Assembly: GCA_947304075.1 (NCBI GenBank) | Contig: CAMYZY010000025.1 | Coordinates: 1 to 8,510 of the forward strand | From: an uncultured Candidatus Saccharibacteria bacterium | GTDB lineage: Bacteria > Patescibacteriota > Saccharimonadia > Saccharimonadales > Saccharimonadaceae | DNA: 8,510 nt | Direction: 5' to 3' | In this document: positions 1-5,587 of the stretch, in pieces | How positions within the stretch are numbered: position 1 is the first letter of the stretch | Layout: each line of letters opens with the position of its first letter | Position numbers and translations under genes: made by a program | The notes under the pieces: generated by a model | What the model was told of the DNA's origin: nothing | The model's input: only the letters and a program-made list of their open reading frames with translations | Database searches by the model: none

Positions 1-629
1 TAAGCAGCATAGGTAGTAGTAAGTTTAACTCCACCAGTACTTGCTGTCATATCAGTACCAGAGTTCTTATGAGCTACTTTAGTGTATTCATTAGGAACTG
101 TATGATATTGACTAAAACTTGCATCGGCTCCACCAGATGTATTAGGAGCAGAATCAATAGTAAAGGCATTAGTACCAGTTGTATCACCAGAGTCTTGCGT
201 TATAGCTAGTTTCATCGCCCAGTTAGATATATCAGGATTAGGAGTTGATGTAGCTAGACCTGTTACTATGGTAGCGTTACTAGATGCACTTGTTCCTACT
301 AGTTTATTACTATTAGTTGCTCCTATTTCATTTCCTGTATATCCTGCTGCATATATAGCAAAACCATTATTGTCATTACAAAAGGCATGAAGTGTAGTAG
401 TACCTATATTAGCTTGGTAGGTACCATTCTGGATTTCTGCATTATGAGTGTTCATGCCAGTACCTGATATAGTACAGGAGACTGGGACGGTAACATTAAT
501 GATATCTACTACGTCGTCGGCGGAGACGGGAGAACTAGTGAGAATAAGAAATGAAAGAACAAAGAAGCTAGATAAAGGAAGCAATACACGTATAGAAAGA
601 ATGCGATTGTTTTCGTGTGACATTATCAT
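1..629 (-). CDS. Secreted, probably surface-exposed protein, C-terminus cut by window edge
   Basis: Open reading frame of 209 codons that runs off the left edge. The first 37 residues look like a Sec signal peptide: a short basic start (N-N-R-I, then R14), a hydrophobic core at about residues 15-31, and an S-P-V-S-A stretch before D38-D39, so cleavage after A37 is likely. The mature part is rich in Thr, Ser, Asn, Gly and Ala and poor in charge, with two cysteines (C52, C84) that could form a disulfide. It has no catalytic motif I recognise and looks like a beta-rich adhesin or surface-layer type domain. It resembles short secreted proteins I associate with Saccharibacteria, but this is recollection rather than a search. 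I chose the ATG at 629 over the in-frame ATG at 623 because it lies six bases after an extended -10, the same geometry as ligA and the AEC gene. Codon use favours ACT, GGT, GTA and AGT, unlike the GCG/GTG-rich genes to its right. Confidence 0.8.
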   Translation of the reverse strand, partial: MIMSHENNRILSIRVLLPLSSFFVLSFLILTSSPVSADDVVDIINVTVPVSCTISGTGMNTHNAEIQNGTYQANIGTTTLHAFCNDNNGFAIYAAGYTGNEIGATNSNKLVGTSASSNATIVTGLATSTPNPDISNWAMKLAITQDSGDTTGTNAFTIDSAPNTSGGADASFSQYHTVPNEYTKVAHKNSGTDMTASTGGVKLTTTYAA

Positions 630-635
630 ATTTCT

Positions 636-644
636 ATTTTACCA
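636..644 (-). promoter_or_regulatory. Extended -10 promoter of the secreted protein gene
   Basis: Read on the minus strand this is TGGTAAAAT, an extended -10 element. No convincing -35 is visible 16-18 bases upstream. The ATG at 629 begins six bases after the -10 hexamer, so transcription would start at or next to the A of that start codon and the mRNA would be leaderless. No Shine-Dalgarno sequence is present. Confidence 0.6.
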
Positions 645-710
645 TAATCTTTTTAAAACTGTGTTTCTAAAACCTAATATAGTTTTCGGTTTTTAAGTTT
701 TTATAAAAAA

Positions 711-784
711 TGGAGGTGCCTACCGGAATTGAACCGGTGTACGCGGTTTTGCAGACCGCTGCGTAACCACTCCGCCAAAGCACC
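711..784 (-). tRNA. tRNA-Cys (anticodon GCA)
   Basis: A complete 74-base tRNA including an encoded CCA. The acceptor stem GGTGCTT pairs with AGGCACC (one G-U), the D stem is GCG/CGC, the anticodon stem-loop is GCGGT-CTGCAAA-ACCGC with anticodon GCA, the variable loop is short, and the T arm is ACCGG-TTCAATT-CCGGT. The discriminator base is U73, the identity base expected for tRNA-Cys. The D loop has the normal GG pair and the T loop has the normal TTC, in contrast to the tRNA-Gly in this window. A run of six U follows directly after CCA, but no separate terminator hairpin is visible. Confidence 0.96.
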
Positions 785-795
785 TTGTAGTAATT

Positions 796-804
796 ATTAT
801 AGCA
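796..804 (-). promoter_or_regulatory. Extended -10 promoter of tRNA-Cys
   Basis: Minus-strand TGCTATAAT, a perfect TATAAT hexamer with the TGn extension, ends 11 bases before the mature tRNA 5' end. Transcription would start about 4-5 bases before the tRNA. No good -35 is seen. It lies in the short gap behind the EamA-type gene, so tRNA-Cys need not depend on read-through from that gene. Confidence 0.7.
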
Positions 805-820
805 TAACTTATTGATATAT

Positions 821-1744
821 TTATAATTGAAGTAAGACAATACCAATCACAACTAAAATGGTGGCAATTAGATGTACGATAACGGTTTTTTTGTCGAGCT
901 TTTCACGGCCAAATTTTGGCCAAATCAGTGTAAGCAAAATTCCAAGGAAGAAAATCACAATGGGTTCGGCTGAATCTGAAGCAGCTGAAGCGATGGCGAT
1001 GGTAGGAGCAAGAATTAGTCCAAGCCGGTAGATGATATCTTTAGTAAACCCCACAATGCTATTTGCAATGAGCGGACGGAAAACTTTTTTGCGACTTGAC
1101 TGGGCAACGGAGCTGAAACGACGTTGCCATCTTGGATGAGTATAAACAATGATTAAATCACTAATGCCCTTACCGATGAAAACGAAAAGCATTTCGACTA
1201 GAAAATTTATTTCGGGAACGTTTTCTTTTACGAAAATAACATTGCCAATTGTAGCGATGAGAACGTATAAAAATGCGAAAATCACTGCGCGAATTTTGAT
1301 TTTGCGGCTGCGTTTTCTAGTGGTTGCAACTATGAGAATAGGTGCTAAAAGGATGACTGCGAAGGCAAATAATTGGAAAGGTGAAAAAGTTTGGTCTAAG
1401 AATAACCAGCCAAGGATTAAATATAAAACTGGAGCGAGTTGGGTAAAAATACCGATGTTGGTGGAATCGTCTAGTTCGAGAGCTTTATAATATGGGATGC
1501 CGGCTAAGCCAGAAAGTAGCCCGGATGCCAAAAACAAAGCATATTTTGAGAAAAAGTTAAAATCAAAATCGAAACCTGTAACAAATGCCAGGACGGCGGC
1601 GATAACTAGGAAAGCGTAGCCATAGAATATTTTTTGTGAAACGGCGCCACGACCTTTAAAGTATACGTCAGAAGAATAGTTATCGATAAAAATACGAGTA
1701 GAATCGAGCAGAGTTGCGATTGCGACAAACAGTAGCCAAATCAT
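821..1744 (-). CDS. EamA/DMT-superfamily membrane transporter
   Basis: A 307-residue polytopic membrane protein with about ten hydrophobic segments (roughly 1-20, 36-56, 67-87, 97-117, 121-141, 153-173, 180-200, 225-245, 260-276 and 287-307), the usual plan of two five-helix EamA halves. The first half ends in the typical stretch around residues 100-140: a helix with Q102-L-A-P, then a helix beginning G112-W and the loop L116-D-Q-T before a hydrophobic helix and a basic tail (T142-R-K-R-S-R-K). The second half ends similarly (S258-A-E-P, then a last helix). DMT transporters move small metabolites across the cytoplasmic membrane, often as exporters, but the substrate cannot be read from sequence. 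The ATG overlaps the TGA of the upstream exchanger gene by four bases (ATGA), so the two are very likely translationally coupled. Confidence 0.82.
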   Translation of the reverse strand: MIWLLFVAIATLLDSTRIFIDNYSSDVYFKGRGAVSQKIFYGYAFLVIAAVLAFVTGFDFDFNFFSKYALFLASGLLSGLAGIPYYKALELDDSTNIGIFTQLAPVLYLILGWLFLDQTFSPFQLFAFAVILLAPILIVATTRKRSRKIKIRAVIFAFLYVLIATIGNVIFVKENVPEINFLVEMLFVFIGKGISDLIIVYTHPRWQRRFSSVAQSSRKKVFRPLIANSIVGFTKDIIYRLGLILAPTIAIASAASDSAEPIVIFFLGILLTLIWPKFGREKLDKKTVIVHLIATILVVIGIVLLQL

Positions 1745-2721
1745 GCTAAGGCTCCGTAAACAATGAATCCATAATAAAGTAGAAAGATGGCTAACATTAG
1801 GACGCCTTCTCTGCGGTTGATTTTATGGTTGTGCCTGGCAAGAAGACAAAGAAGCAGGGAAGAAAACACCAACATGGTAAGATCGATAACTTCAAAATGA
1901 TCTGGCGTGATGCCACCGGCAAACACAACTGGAAGAGCGAGAACGATACAAATATTGAAAATATTGCTCCCAACGATATTGCCTACCAATAAATCTGATT
2001 CGCCTTTCTTAGCAGCGGTGACTGTGGTGACTAACTCTGGCAGAGATGTGCCTAGAGCAATAATGGTTAACGAAATAATGCGTTCTGAGATACCAATTGC
2101 GCCCGCAATGGATGATGCGGAACTGACTACTAATTGGCTACCGCCAACTACGCAGGCGAGACCAATGATGACGAAAAGAAATGATTTGCCGAGTTTGTAT
2201 TTGGGTTTTTCGACTTCTTTTTTGGCGGATTTGCCGCGACGATTTTTGCGGGCCATGGCGATAAGATAATAAAGAAAAATGCTGAAAAATAGTAGACAAA
2301 TAATAGCATCTGCGCGAGAAAATGTATTAATAATTGCTTCAGCGAGATTGACGTCTAACAATAGGACAATGAGCGCGGTGGAAATTAAAAGCAAAAGAGG
2401 GAGTTCTTTGGATACAGTATCTTTTTTGACTTTGATGGGGCGGATGACGGCGGCGATACCGATTAGGAGTAGAACGTTGATGATATTGCTACCGATGACG
2501 TTGCCAACTAAAATATCTGTACTGCCATTGATTAATGAAGAAAATGAAACGGCAAGTTCTGGGGCACCGGTGCCGAAAGCGACGATAGTGAGGCCGATAA
2601 GTAGTTTACTGACTTTGAAATTGGATGCAACGGAAGATGCACCGTCGACCAGCCAATCAGCGCCTTTGATTAATAAAACAAAGCCAATAACAAGTAAGGC
2701 AATTTGAAAAATGATTTCCAT
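1741..2721 (-). CDS. CaCA-family Na+/Ca2+ (or cation/proton) exchanger, YrbG-like
   Basis: A 326-residue membrane protein with the two inverted alpha repeats that define the Ca2+:cation antiporter family. Alpha-1 contains G50-T-G-A-P-E55 followed by D69-I-L-V-G-N-V-I-G-S-N; alpha-2 contains G224-T-S-L-P-E229 followed by D243-L-L-V-G-N-I-V-G-S-N. The two acidic residues E55 and E229 are the expected cation ligands. About ten transmembrane segments are seen, with a basic cytoplasmic loop at about 157-180 between the halves. Length and motifs match bacterial YrbG-type (TIGR00367-like) exchangers, which use an ion gradient to expel Ca2+; the coupling ion here is unknown. It is the first gene of a two-gene unit with the EamA-type transporter and has its own promoter just upstream. 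Both frames and motifs are intact. Confidence 0.92.
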   Translation of the reverse strand: MEIIFQIALLVIGFVLLIKGADWLVDGASSVASNFKVSKLLIGLTIVAFGTGAPELAVSFSSLINGSTDILVGNVIGSNIINVLLLIGIAAVIRPIKVKKDTVSKELPLLLLISTALIVLLLDVNLAEAIINTFSRADAIICLLFFSIFLYYLIAMARKNRRGKSAKKEVEKPKYKLGKSFLFVIIGLACVVGGSQLVVSSASSIAGAIGISERIISLTIIALGTSLPELVTTVTAAKKGESDLLVGNIVGSNIFNICIVLALPVVFAGGITPDHFEVIDLTMLVFSSLLLCLLARHNHKINRREGVLMLAIFLLYYGFIVYGALA

Positions 2722-2731
2722 TACGCTTATG

Positions 2732-2740
2732 ATTATAGCA
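2732..2740 (-). promoter_or_regulatory. Extended -10 promoter of the exchanger/transporter unit
   Basis: Minus-strand TGCTATAAT, with no recognisable -35. Ten bases separate the hexamer from the ATG at 2721, so a start about seven bases downstream would give a leader of only 3-5 bases. There is no Shine-Dalgarno sequence. In-frame codons between the promoter and ATG (ATA, AGC, GTA) are not plausible starts, which supports the ATG. Confidence 0.65.
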
Positions 2741-2765
2741 TATTTATAATGAAAGTTAGTCTACT

Positions 2766-2785
2766 AAAAAAGCTCCTACTGGAGC
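2766..2785 (-). terminator. Intrinsic terminator behind tRNA-Gly
   Basis: On the minus strand GCTCC-AGTA-GGAGC is followed at once by six T, a compact hairpin plus U-tract nine bases after the tRNA CCA end. It should stop tRNA-Gly transcription before the exchanger gene, whose own promoter lies just beyond. Confidence 0.8.
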
Positions 2786-2794
2786 AGATTTAAG

Positions 2795-2871
2795 TGGTGC
2801 GAGCGAAGAGACTCTAACTCTCGACCTCTTCCTTGGCAAGGAAGCGCTCTAAACAACTGAGCTACGCTCGC
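2795..2871 (-). tRNA. tRNA-Gly (anticodon GCC) with unusual U19:A56
   Basis: A complete 77-base tRNA with encoded CCA. The acceptor stem GCGAGCG/CGCTCGC is fully paired, the D stem is GCTC/GAGC, the anticodon arm is CTTCC-TTGCCAA-GGAAG with anticodon GCC, and the T stem is GAGAG/CTCTT closing with one G-U pair. The discriminator is A73. The oddity is in the two loops: the D loop reads AGTTGTTTA, so position 19 is U instead of G, and the T loop reads TTAGAGT, so position 56 is A instead of C. These two bases normally form the G19:C56 Watson-Crick pair at the elbow; here they could form U19:A56. G18 and U55 are retained. Confidence 0.95.
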
Positions 2872-2873
2872 AT

Positions 2874-2889
2874 TGATATAATTATATCA
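2874..2889. repeat. 16-base perfect palindrome with an extended -10 on each strand
   Basis: TGATATAATTATATCA is its own reverse complement. Each strand therefore reads TGATATAAT. The minus copy is well placed for tRNA-Gly; the plus copy (2874-2882) would start transcripts near 2889, about 60 bases before lemA and upstream of the lemA -10 at 2919. The palindrome is certain from the sequence; promoter use of the plus copy, or use as a binding site for a dimeric regulator, is inference. Confidence 0.55.
2881..2889 (-). promoter_or_regulatory. Extended -10 promoter of tRNA-Gly
   Basis: Minus-strand TGATATAAT, a perfect -10 with TGn extension, ends nine bases before the mature tRNA 5' end, so transcription would start about 2-3 bases upstream of it. 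It forms one half of a palindrome that also carries the same element on the plus strand. Confidence 0.7.
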
Positions 2890-2915
2890 TAGATTCTGTA
2901 TTTTGTGTAAAAAAG

Positions 2916-2924
2916 TGTTATAAT
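2916..2924 (+). promoter_or_regulatory. Extended -10 promoter of the lemA operon
   Basis: TGTTATAAT contains a perfect TATAAT with the TGn extension. A start about seven bases downstream (near 2931) gives a leader of about 19 bases. No good -35 is visible at 16-18 bases. Confidence 0.65.
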
Positions 2925-2937
2925 GGTTATATAAAAT

Positions 2938-2943
2938 AAGGAG
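2938..2943 (+). promoter_or_regulatory. Shine-Dalgarno site of lemA
   Basis: AAGGAG, six bases before the lemA ATG. It is the only strong, well-spaced ribosome binding site in the window; most other starts here lack one, so it marks lemA as a leadered, SD-driven message and fixes its start codon. Confidence 0.85.
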
Positions 2944-2949
2944 AATAAA

Positions 2950-3528
2950 ATGCCTACATGGGGAATAGTATTATTAGTAATTGCCTTGGTTATTGTGCTA
3001 GTTATTGGCTTTATTGCTGGTATTTATAATAGCTTGGTGCAATTAGACGAACGTGTAAATGAAGCATGGTCGGACATCACGGTACAATTAAAATATCGTG
3101 CGGATTTGATTCCGAATGTGCTTGAGACCGTAAAGGGTTATGCAAAACACGAAAAAGAAACCTTCCAAATGGTAACGGAAGCGCGCACGGCGGCGATGGG
3201 TGCAAAAACTGTAAAACAAGCAGCTGAAGCAGAAAAAGAAATGCAGAGTGCACTTGGAAAGATTTTTGCGATTGCCGAGGCTTATCCTGAGCTCAAAGCC
3301 AATGAAAACTTCATCAAACTACAAGAACAGCTTCAAGATGTTGAGGATAAAATTCAAGCTGCTCGTAGATTCTATAATGCTGGCGCAAAGGAATTAAATA
3401 CCAAGATTAAAACTTTCCCAACCAATTTTGTGAACAATTTCATTGGTCACTTTAAGAAGCGTGATTACTTTGAAGTAGCTGAAAGCGAAAGAGCTACGAT
3501 TGAAAAAGCTCCTGAAGTAAAGTTTTAA
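2950..3528 (+). CDS. lemA: LemA family protein
   Basis: A 192-residue protein of normal LemA length. Residues about 4-26 form one N-terminal transmembrane segment, followed by a long helical domain. Family hallmarks are present in order: Y26-N-S-L-V, V36-N-E-A-W-S-D-I, the Q46-L-K-Y-R-A-D-L-I-P-N box, R139-R-F-Y-N, and the closing F156-P...F164-I-G pattern with a final P-E-V-K-F. LemA proteins are membrane-anchored helical bundles whose biochemical role is poorly defined; they are often encoded next to HtpX-type proteases or TPM-domain proteins and linked to envelope stress. Here lemA leads a plus-strand operon with htpX 54 bases downstream. The start is fixed by the AAGGAG site. Nothing is missing or broken. 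Confidence 0.95.
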   Translation: MPTWGIVLLVIALVIVLVIGFIAGIYNSLVQLDERVNEAWSDITVQLKYRADLIPNVLETVKGYAKHEKETFQMVTEARTAAMGAKTVKQAAEAEKEMQSALGKIFAIAEAYPELKANENFIKLQEQLQDVEDKIQAARRFYNAGAKELNTKIKTFPTNFVNNFIGHFKKRDYFEVAESERATIEKAPEVKF

Positions 3529-3532
3529 TTAA

Positions 3533-3570
3533 TGTGATAAATGTTCCAGCTTTTTGGAACATTTATCATA
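3533..3570 (+). promoter_or_regulatory. Long stem-loop in the lemA-htpX gap
   Basis: A perfect 13-bp inverted repeat, TGATAAATGTTCC (3535-3547) and GGAACATTTATCA (3556-3568), separated by AGCTTTTT; an outer G-U and U-A pair extend it to 15 bp (3533-3570). It begins five bases after the lemA stop and ends 12 bases before the htpX start. No U-tract follows the stem, so it is not a canonical terminator. More likely roles are partial attenuation, protection of the lemA mRNA 3' end, or control of htpX translation. The right arm ATTTATC (3561-3567) can instead pair with GATAAAT at 3575-3581, a weaker alternative hairpin next to the htpX start. Confidence 0.75.
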
Positions 3571-3582
3571 AATGGATAAATA

Positions 3583-4461
3583 ATGTATAAGCAGATTGCA
3601 GAAAACAAGCGAAGGACTATATATATTATTATAGGATTCGTAATGTTGGTTGGTATAATTGCAGCGTTGTTTGCGTGGTATTACCAAAATGCTTGGGTGG
3701 CGGTCTGGACCATAATTGCTGCGATTATTTATGCAGTTTTTCAATATTATGCGTCGAGTACCTTAACGATGGCAATGACCGGTGCACATGAAATCACAAA
3801 AAAAGAAAATCCAAGACTATATAATATAGTGGAAAATTTGTCGATTACGACTGGTTTACCGATGCCAAAAGTATATATTATGCAGGATCCAGCGCCAAAT
3901 GCTTTTGCAACGGGGCGAGACCCAAAACACGCATCGGTGGCAGCAACGACTGGGCTACTGGATATTATGGATGACAAAGAACTTACTGCGGTGATGGCGC
4001 ATGAAATGTCACACGTCAAAAACTATGACATTAGGGTTTCGATGATCGTATTTGGTTTAGTGTGTGTGATTGGTCTAATATCGGACATTGCTTTTAGGAT
4101 GATGTTTTATGGCAATCGGCGACGCGACAACGAAGGTAGCCCGGTGGGCTATGTGTTGGTGCTAATTGCGGCAATTTTGTCTCCGTTTGTGGCGGCACTA
4201 GCGCAAATGGCGGTTAGTCGTCAGCGGGAATACCTAGCAGATGCTTCGGCGGTAAACATCACGAGATATCCAGAAGGCATGATAGATGCACTTAAAAAAC
4301 TTCAGTCACATAGCCAGCCGATGAAGAGTCAAAACATTGCGGCTGAGTCAATGTATATCAACAATCCTTTGAGAAAAGGTTTTTTCAGTAATTTGTTGTC
4401 ATCACATCCACCGCTAGAAAAAAGGATAGAAAGACTTGAACATGGCAAAACGTCGTTCTAG
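3583..4461 (+). CDS. htpX: HtpX-type membrane zinc metalloprotease (M48)
   Basis: A 292-residue protein matching HtpX in length and order. Two N-terminal transmembrane helices (about 12-32 and 36-56) are followed by the cytoplasmic protease domain, with the zinc site H140-E-M-S-H144 as HExxH and E216 in S-R-Q-R-E-Y-L-A-D-A as the third ligand; two more hydrophobic segments (about 152-172 and 188-209) lie between them. The C-terminal S274-H-P-P-L-E-K-R-I-E-R-L is the usual M48 ending. HtpX degrades damaged or misfolded membrane proteins and in E. coli works alongside FtsH. The ATG has only a weak GGA at 3574-3576; its A is shared with the stop of a three-codon mini-ORF (ATG GAT AAA TAA, 3572-3583), so coupling to upstream translation is possible. 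The 3' end overlaps the next gene by 20 bases. Confidence 0.96.
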   Translation: MYKQIAENKRRTIYIIIGFVMLVGIIAALFAWYYQNAWVAVWTIIAAIIYAVFQYYASSTLTMAMTGAHEITKKENPRLYNIVENLSITTGLPMPKVYIMQDPAPNAFATGRDPKHASVAATTGLLDIMDDKELTAVMAHEMSHVKNYDIRVSMIVFGLVCVIGLISDIAFRMMFYGNRRRDNEGSPVGYVLVLIAAILSPFVAALAQMAVSRQREYLADASAVNITRYPEGMIDALKKLQSHSQPMKSQNIAAESMYINNPLRKGFFSNLLSSHPPLEKRIERLEHGKTSF

Positions 4462-5563
4462 AAAAGACCGCGCAAAGACTTCTACCAAAATAAAAGACGA
4501 GAAGATAGAAGAATTATTGCAGGCCGAAAGGGTCAAAAGAATTAAACACGAAAAGAAAGGCCTTCGCGTACGTTATTTAGAATTAAAAGGTTATATTAAA
4601 GAAAAACGTGCGCATCGGGTGATTTTGCACAAGTCGTTTAAACGAAGTTATCACGAAGATTATCATAGAGATTTAAATGTGCCTGGCATAATGTATCACA
4701 TTATGGCTAGCTTTAGGATGATTTTCAAAAATTGGAAATTGTTTTTGCCACTTTTAATTATTGCGGTAGTTTTAAATGTGATTTTTGTTGGTATCATGAG
4801 TGAGTCAAGTTATGTGCAATTTCAAGACATCATGGATCAAACTAGTGTGGAAGTGACGGGTGGTGATATCGGGAGCGTAGCTAAGGCGGGATTGCTACTA
4901 ATATCGACTGTGACGTCGGGTGGTTTGTCGGGAGAATCAAGCGAGAATCCGGTGGTCTTTGGCGTTTTGATTTTTTTGATAATATGGCTTACTACAATAT
5001 TTCTTTTGCGACATTTGCTGGCTGGACACAAGGTCAAGCTTAGAGACGGTTTTTATAATGCAATGACGCCGCTCATTTCATCATTTATAGTGTTTGCGGT
5101 GGCGGTGTTTCAATGTATTCCAATTTTCTTACTAATTATCGTTTATTCTTCGGCGGTGCAAACAGAGTTTCTATCAACACCGTTTTATGCGCTAGTATTC
5201 TTTATATTTGCGGCAGCGATGATTTTACTTTCGGGATATTTATTATCTTCTTCCTTAATGGCTTTTGTGGCAGTCAGTGCGCCGGGGATGTATCCATTTA
5301 GGGCCTTAAATGTGGCATCGGATTTGATGGCGGGGAGAAGAATTCGGTTTATTATAAGGCTGGTGGCATTGGTTCTTACTGTTGCAATTGTTTGGGTGCT
5401 TGTGATGTTGCCACTAATACTATTTGATATGTGGATGAAGCAATTTGAGTGGACGGAAGGGATTCCATTTGTGCCGATTTGTCTTGCATCAATGACGTGT
5501 TTCTCGGCGATATATGCTACGGTATATTTATACATGTATTACCGCTGGATGCTAAAAGGCTAG
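4442..5563 (+). CDS. Uncharacterised polytopic membrane protein with long basic N-terminus
   Basis: I do not recognise a named family. From the ATG the protein has 373 residues. The first ~95 residues are very basic and predicted helical, with many K/R and repeated E-K patterns, and are probably cytoplasmic. About six hydrophobic segments follow (roughly 99-118, 170-190, 209-234, 247-278, 303-328 and 343-366). A stretch around 286-310, P-F-R-A-L-N-V-A-S-D-L-M-A-G-R-R-I-R-F, resembles the A-L-x-x-S-x-x-L-x-x-G-R-R-x-R-x box in bacterial multi-helix proteins of the DUF975/YciC/GlpQ-membrane-domain kind; this is a weak likeness. A TTG at 4436, nine bases after AAAGGA, is an alternative start adding two residues. 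It overlaps htpX by 20 bases, so it is almost certainly co-translated with it and may be a partner or substrate of the protease, which is inference from position only. Confidence 0.85.
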   Translation: MAKRRSRKDRAKTSTKIKDEKIEELLQAERVKRIKHEKKGLRVRYLELKGYIKEKRAHRVILHKSFKRSYHEDYHRDLNVPGIMYHIMASFRMIFKNWKLFLPLLIIAVVLNVIFVGIMSESSYVQFQDIMDQTSVEVTGGDIGSVAKAGLLLISTVTSGGLSGESSENPVVFGVLIFLIIWLTTIFLLRHLLAGHKVKLRDGFYNAMTPLISSFIVFAVAVFQCIPIFLLIIVYSSAVQTEFLSTPFYALVFFIFAAAMILLSGYLLSSSLMAFVAVSAPGMYPFRALNVASDLMAGRRIRFIIRLVALVLTVAIVWVLVMLPLILFDMWMKQFEWTEGIPFVPICLASMTCFSAIYATVYLYMYYRWMLKG

Positions 5564-5572
5564 ATTAATCTG

Positions 5573-5581
5573 TGCTACAAT
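5573..5581 (+). promoter_or_regulatory. Extended -10 promoter of ligA
   Basis: TGCTACAAT, with its last base six bases before the ligA ATG, so the transcript would begin at or beside the start codon. There is no Shine-Dalgarno sequence and no good -35. A 10-base palindrome, AGATTAATCT (5562-5571), overlaps the preceding stop codon and abuts this element. The element suggests ligA is transcribed independently of the lemA operon. Confidence 0.65.
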
Positions 5582-5587
5582 ATAACT

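Noticed and set aside
448..696. Plus-strand open frame near the left edge
   Set aside because: It runs antisense to the signal-peptide-encoding gene and its product has no recognisable domain.
705..710. U-tract after tRNA-Cys as a terminator
   Set aside because: No hairpin other than the tRNA itself precedes it, and the weak AAAACC/GGTTTT repeat nearby lies on the wrong side of the tract.
1741..1743. UGA recoded as glycine, as in some CPR lineages
   Set aside because: The exchanger ends at TGA at the expected family length with a coupled start directly after it, and no gene needs an internal TGA to be read through.
3535..3568. lemA-htpX inverted repeat as an intrinsic terminator
   Set aside because: The stem is long but followed by ATAAATGG rather than a U-run; the only U-run is in the loop. 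htpX also lacks a clear promoter of its own, so full termination is unlikely.
4436..4438. TTG as the start of the unknown membrane protein
   Set aside because: It has AAAGGA nine bases upstream, but the ATG two codons later is the simpler choice and the difference is two residues; kept only as an alternative.
5562..5571. AGATTAATCT palindrome before the ligA promoter as an operator
   Set aside because: Only ten bases long, AT-rich and overlapping a stop codon; chance is a sufficient explanation without conservation data.
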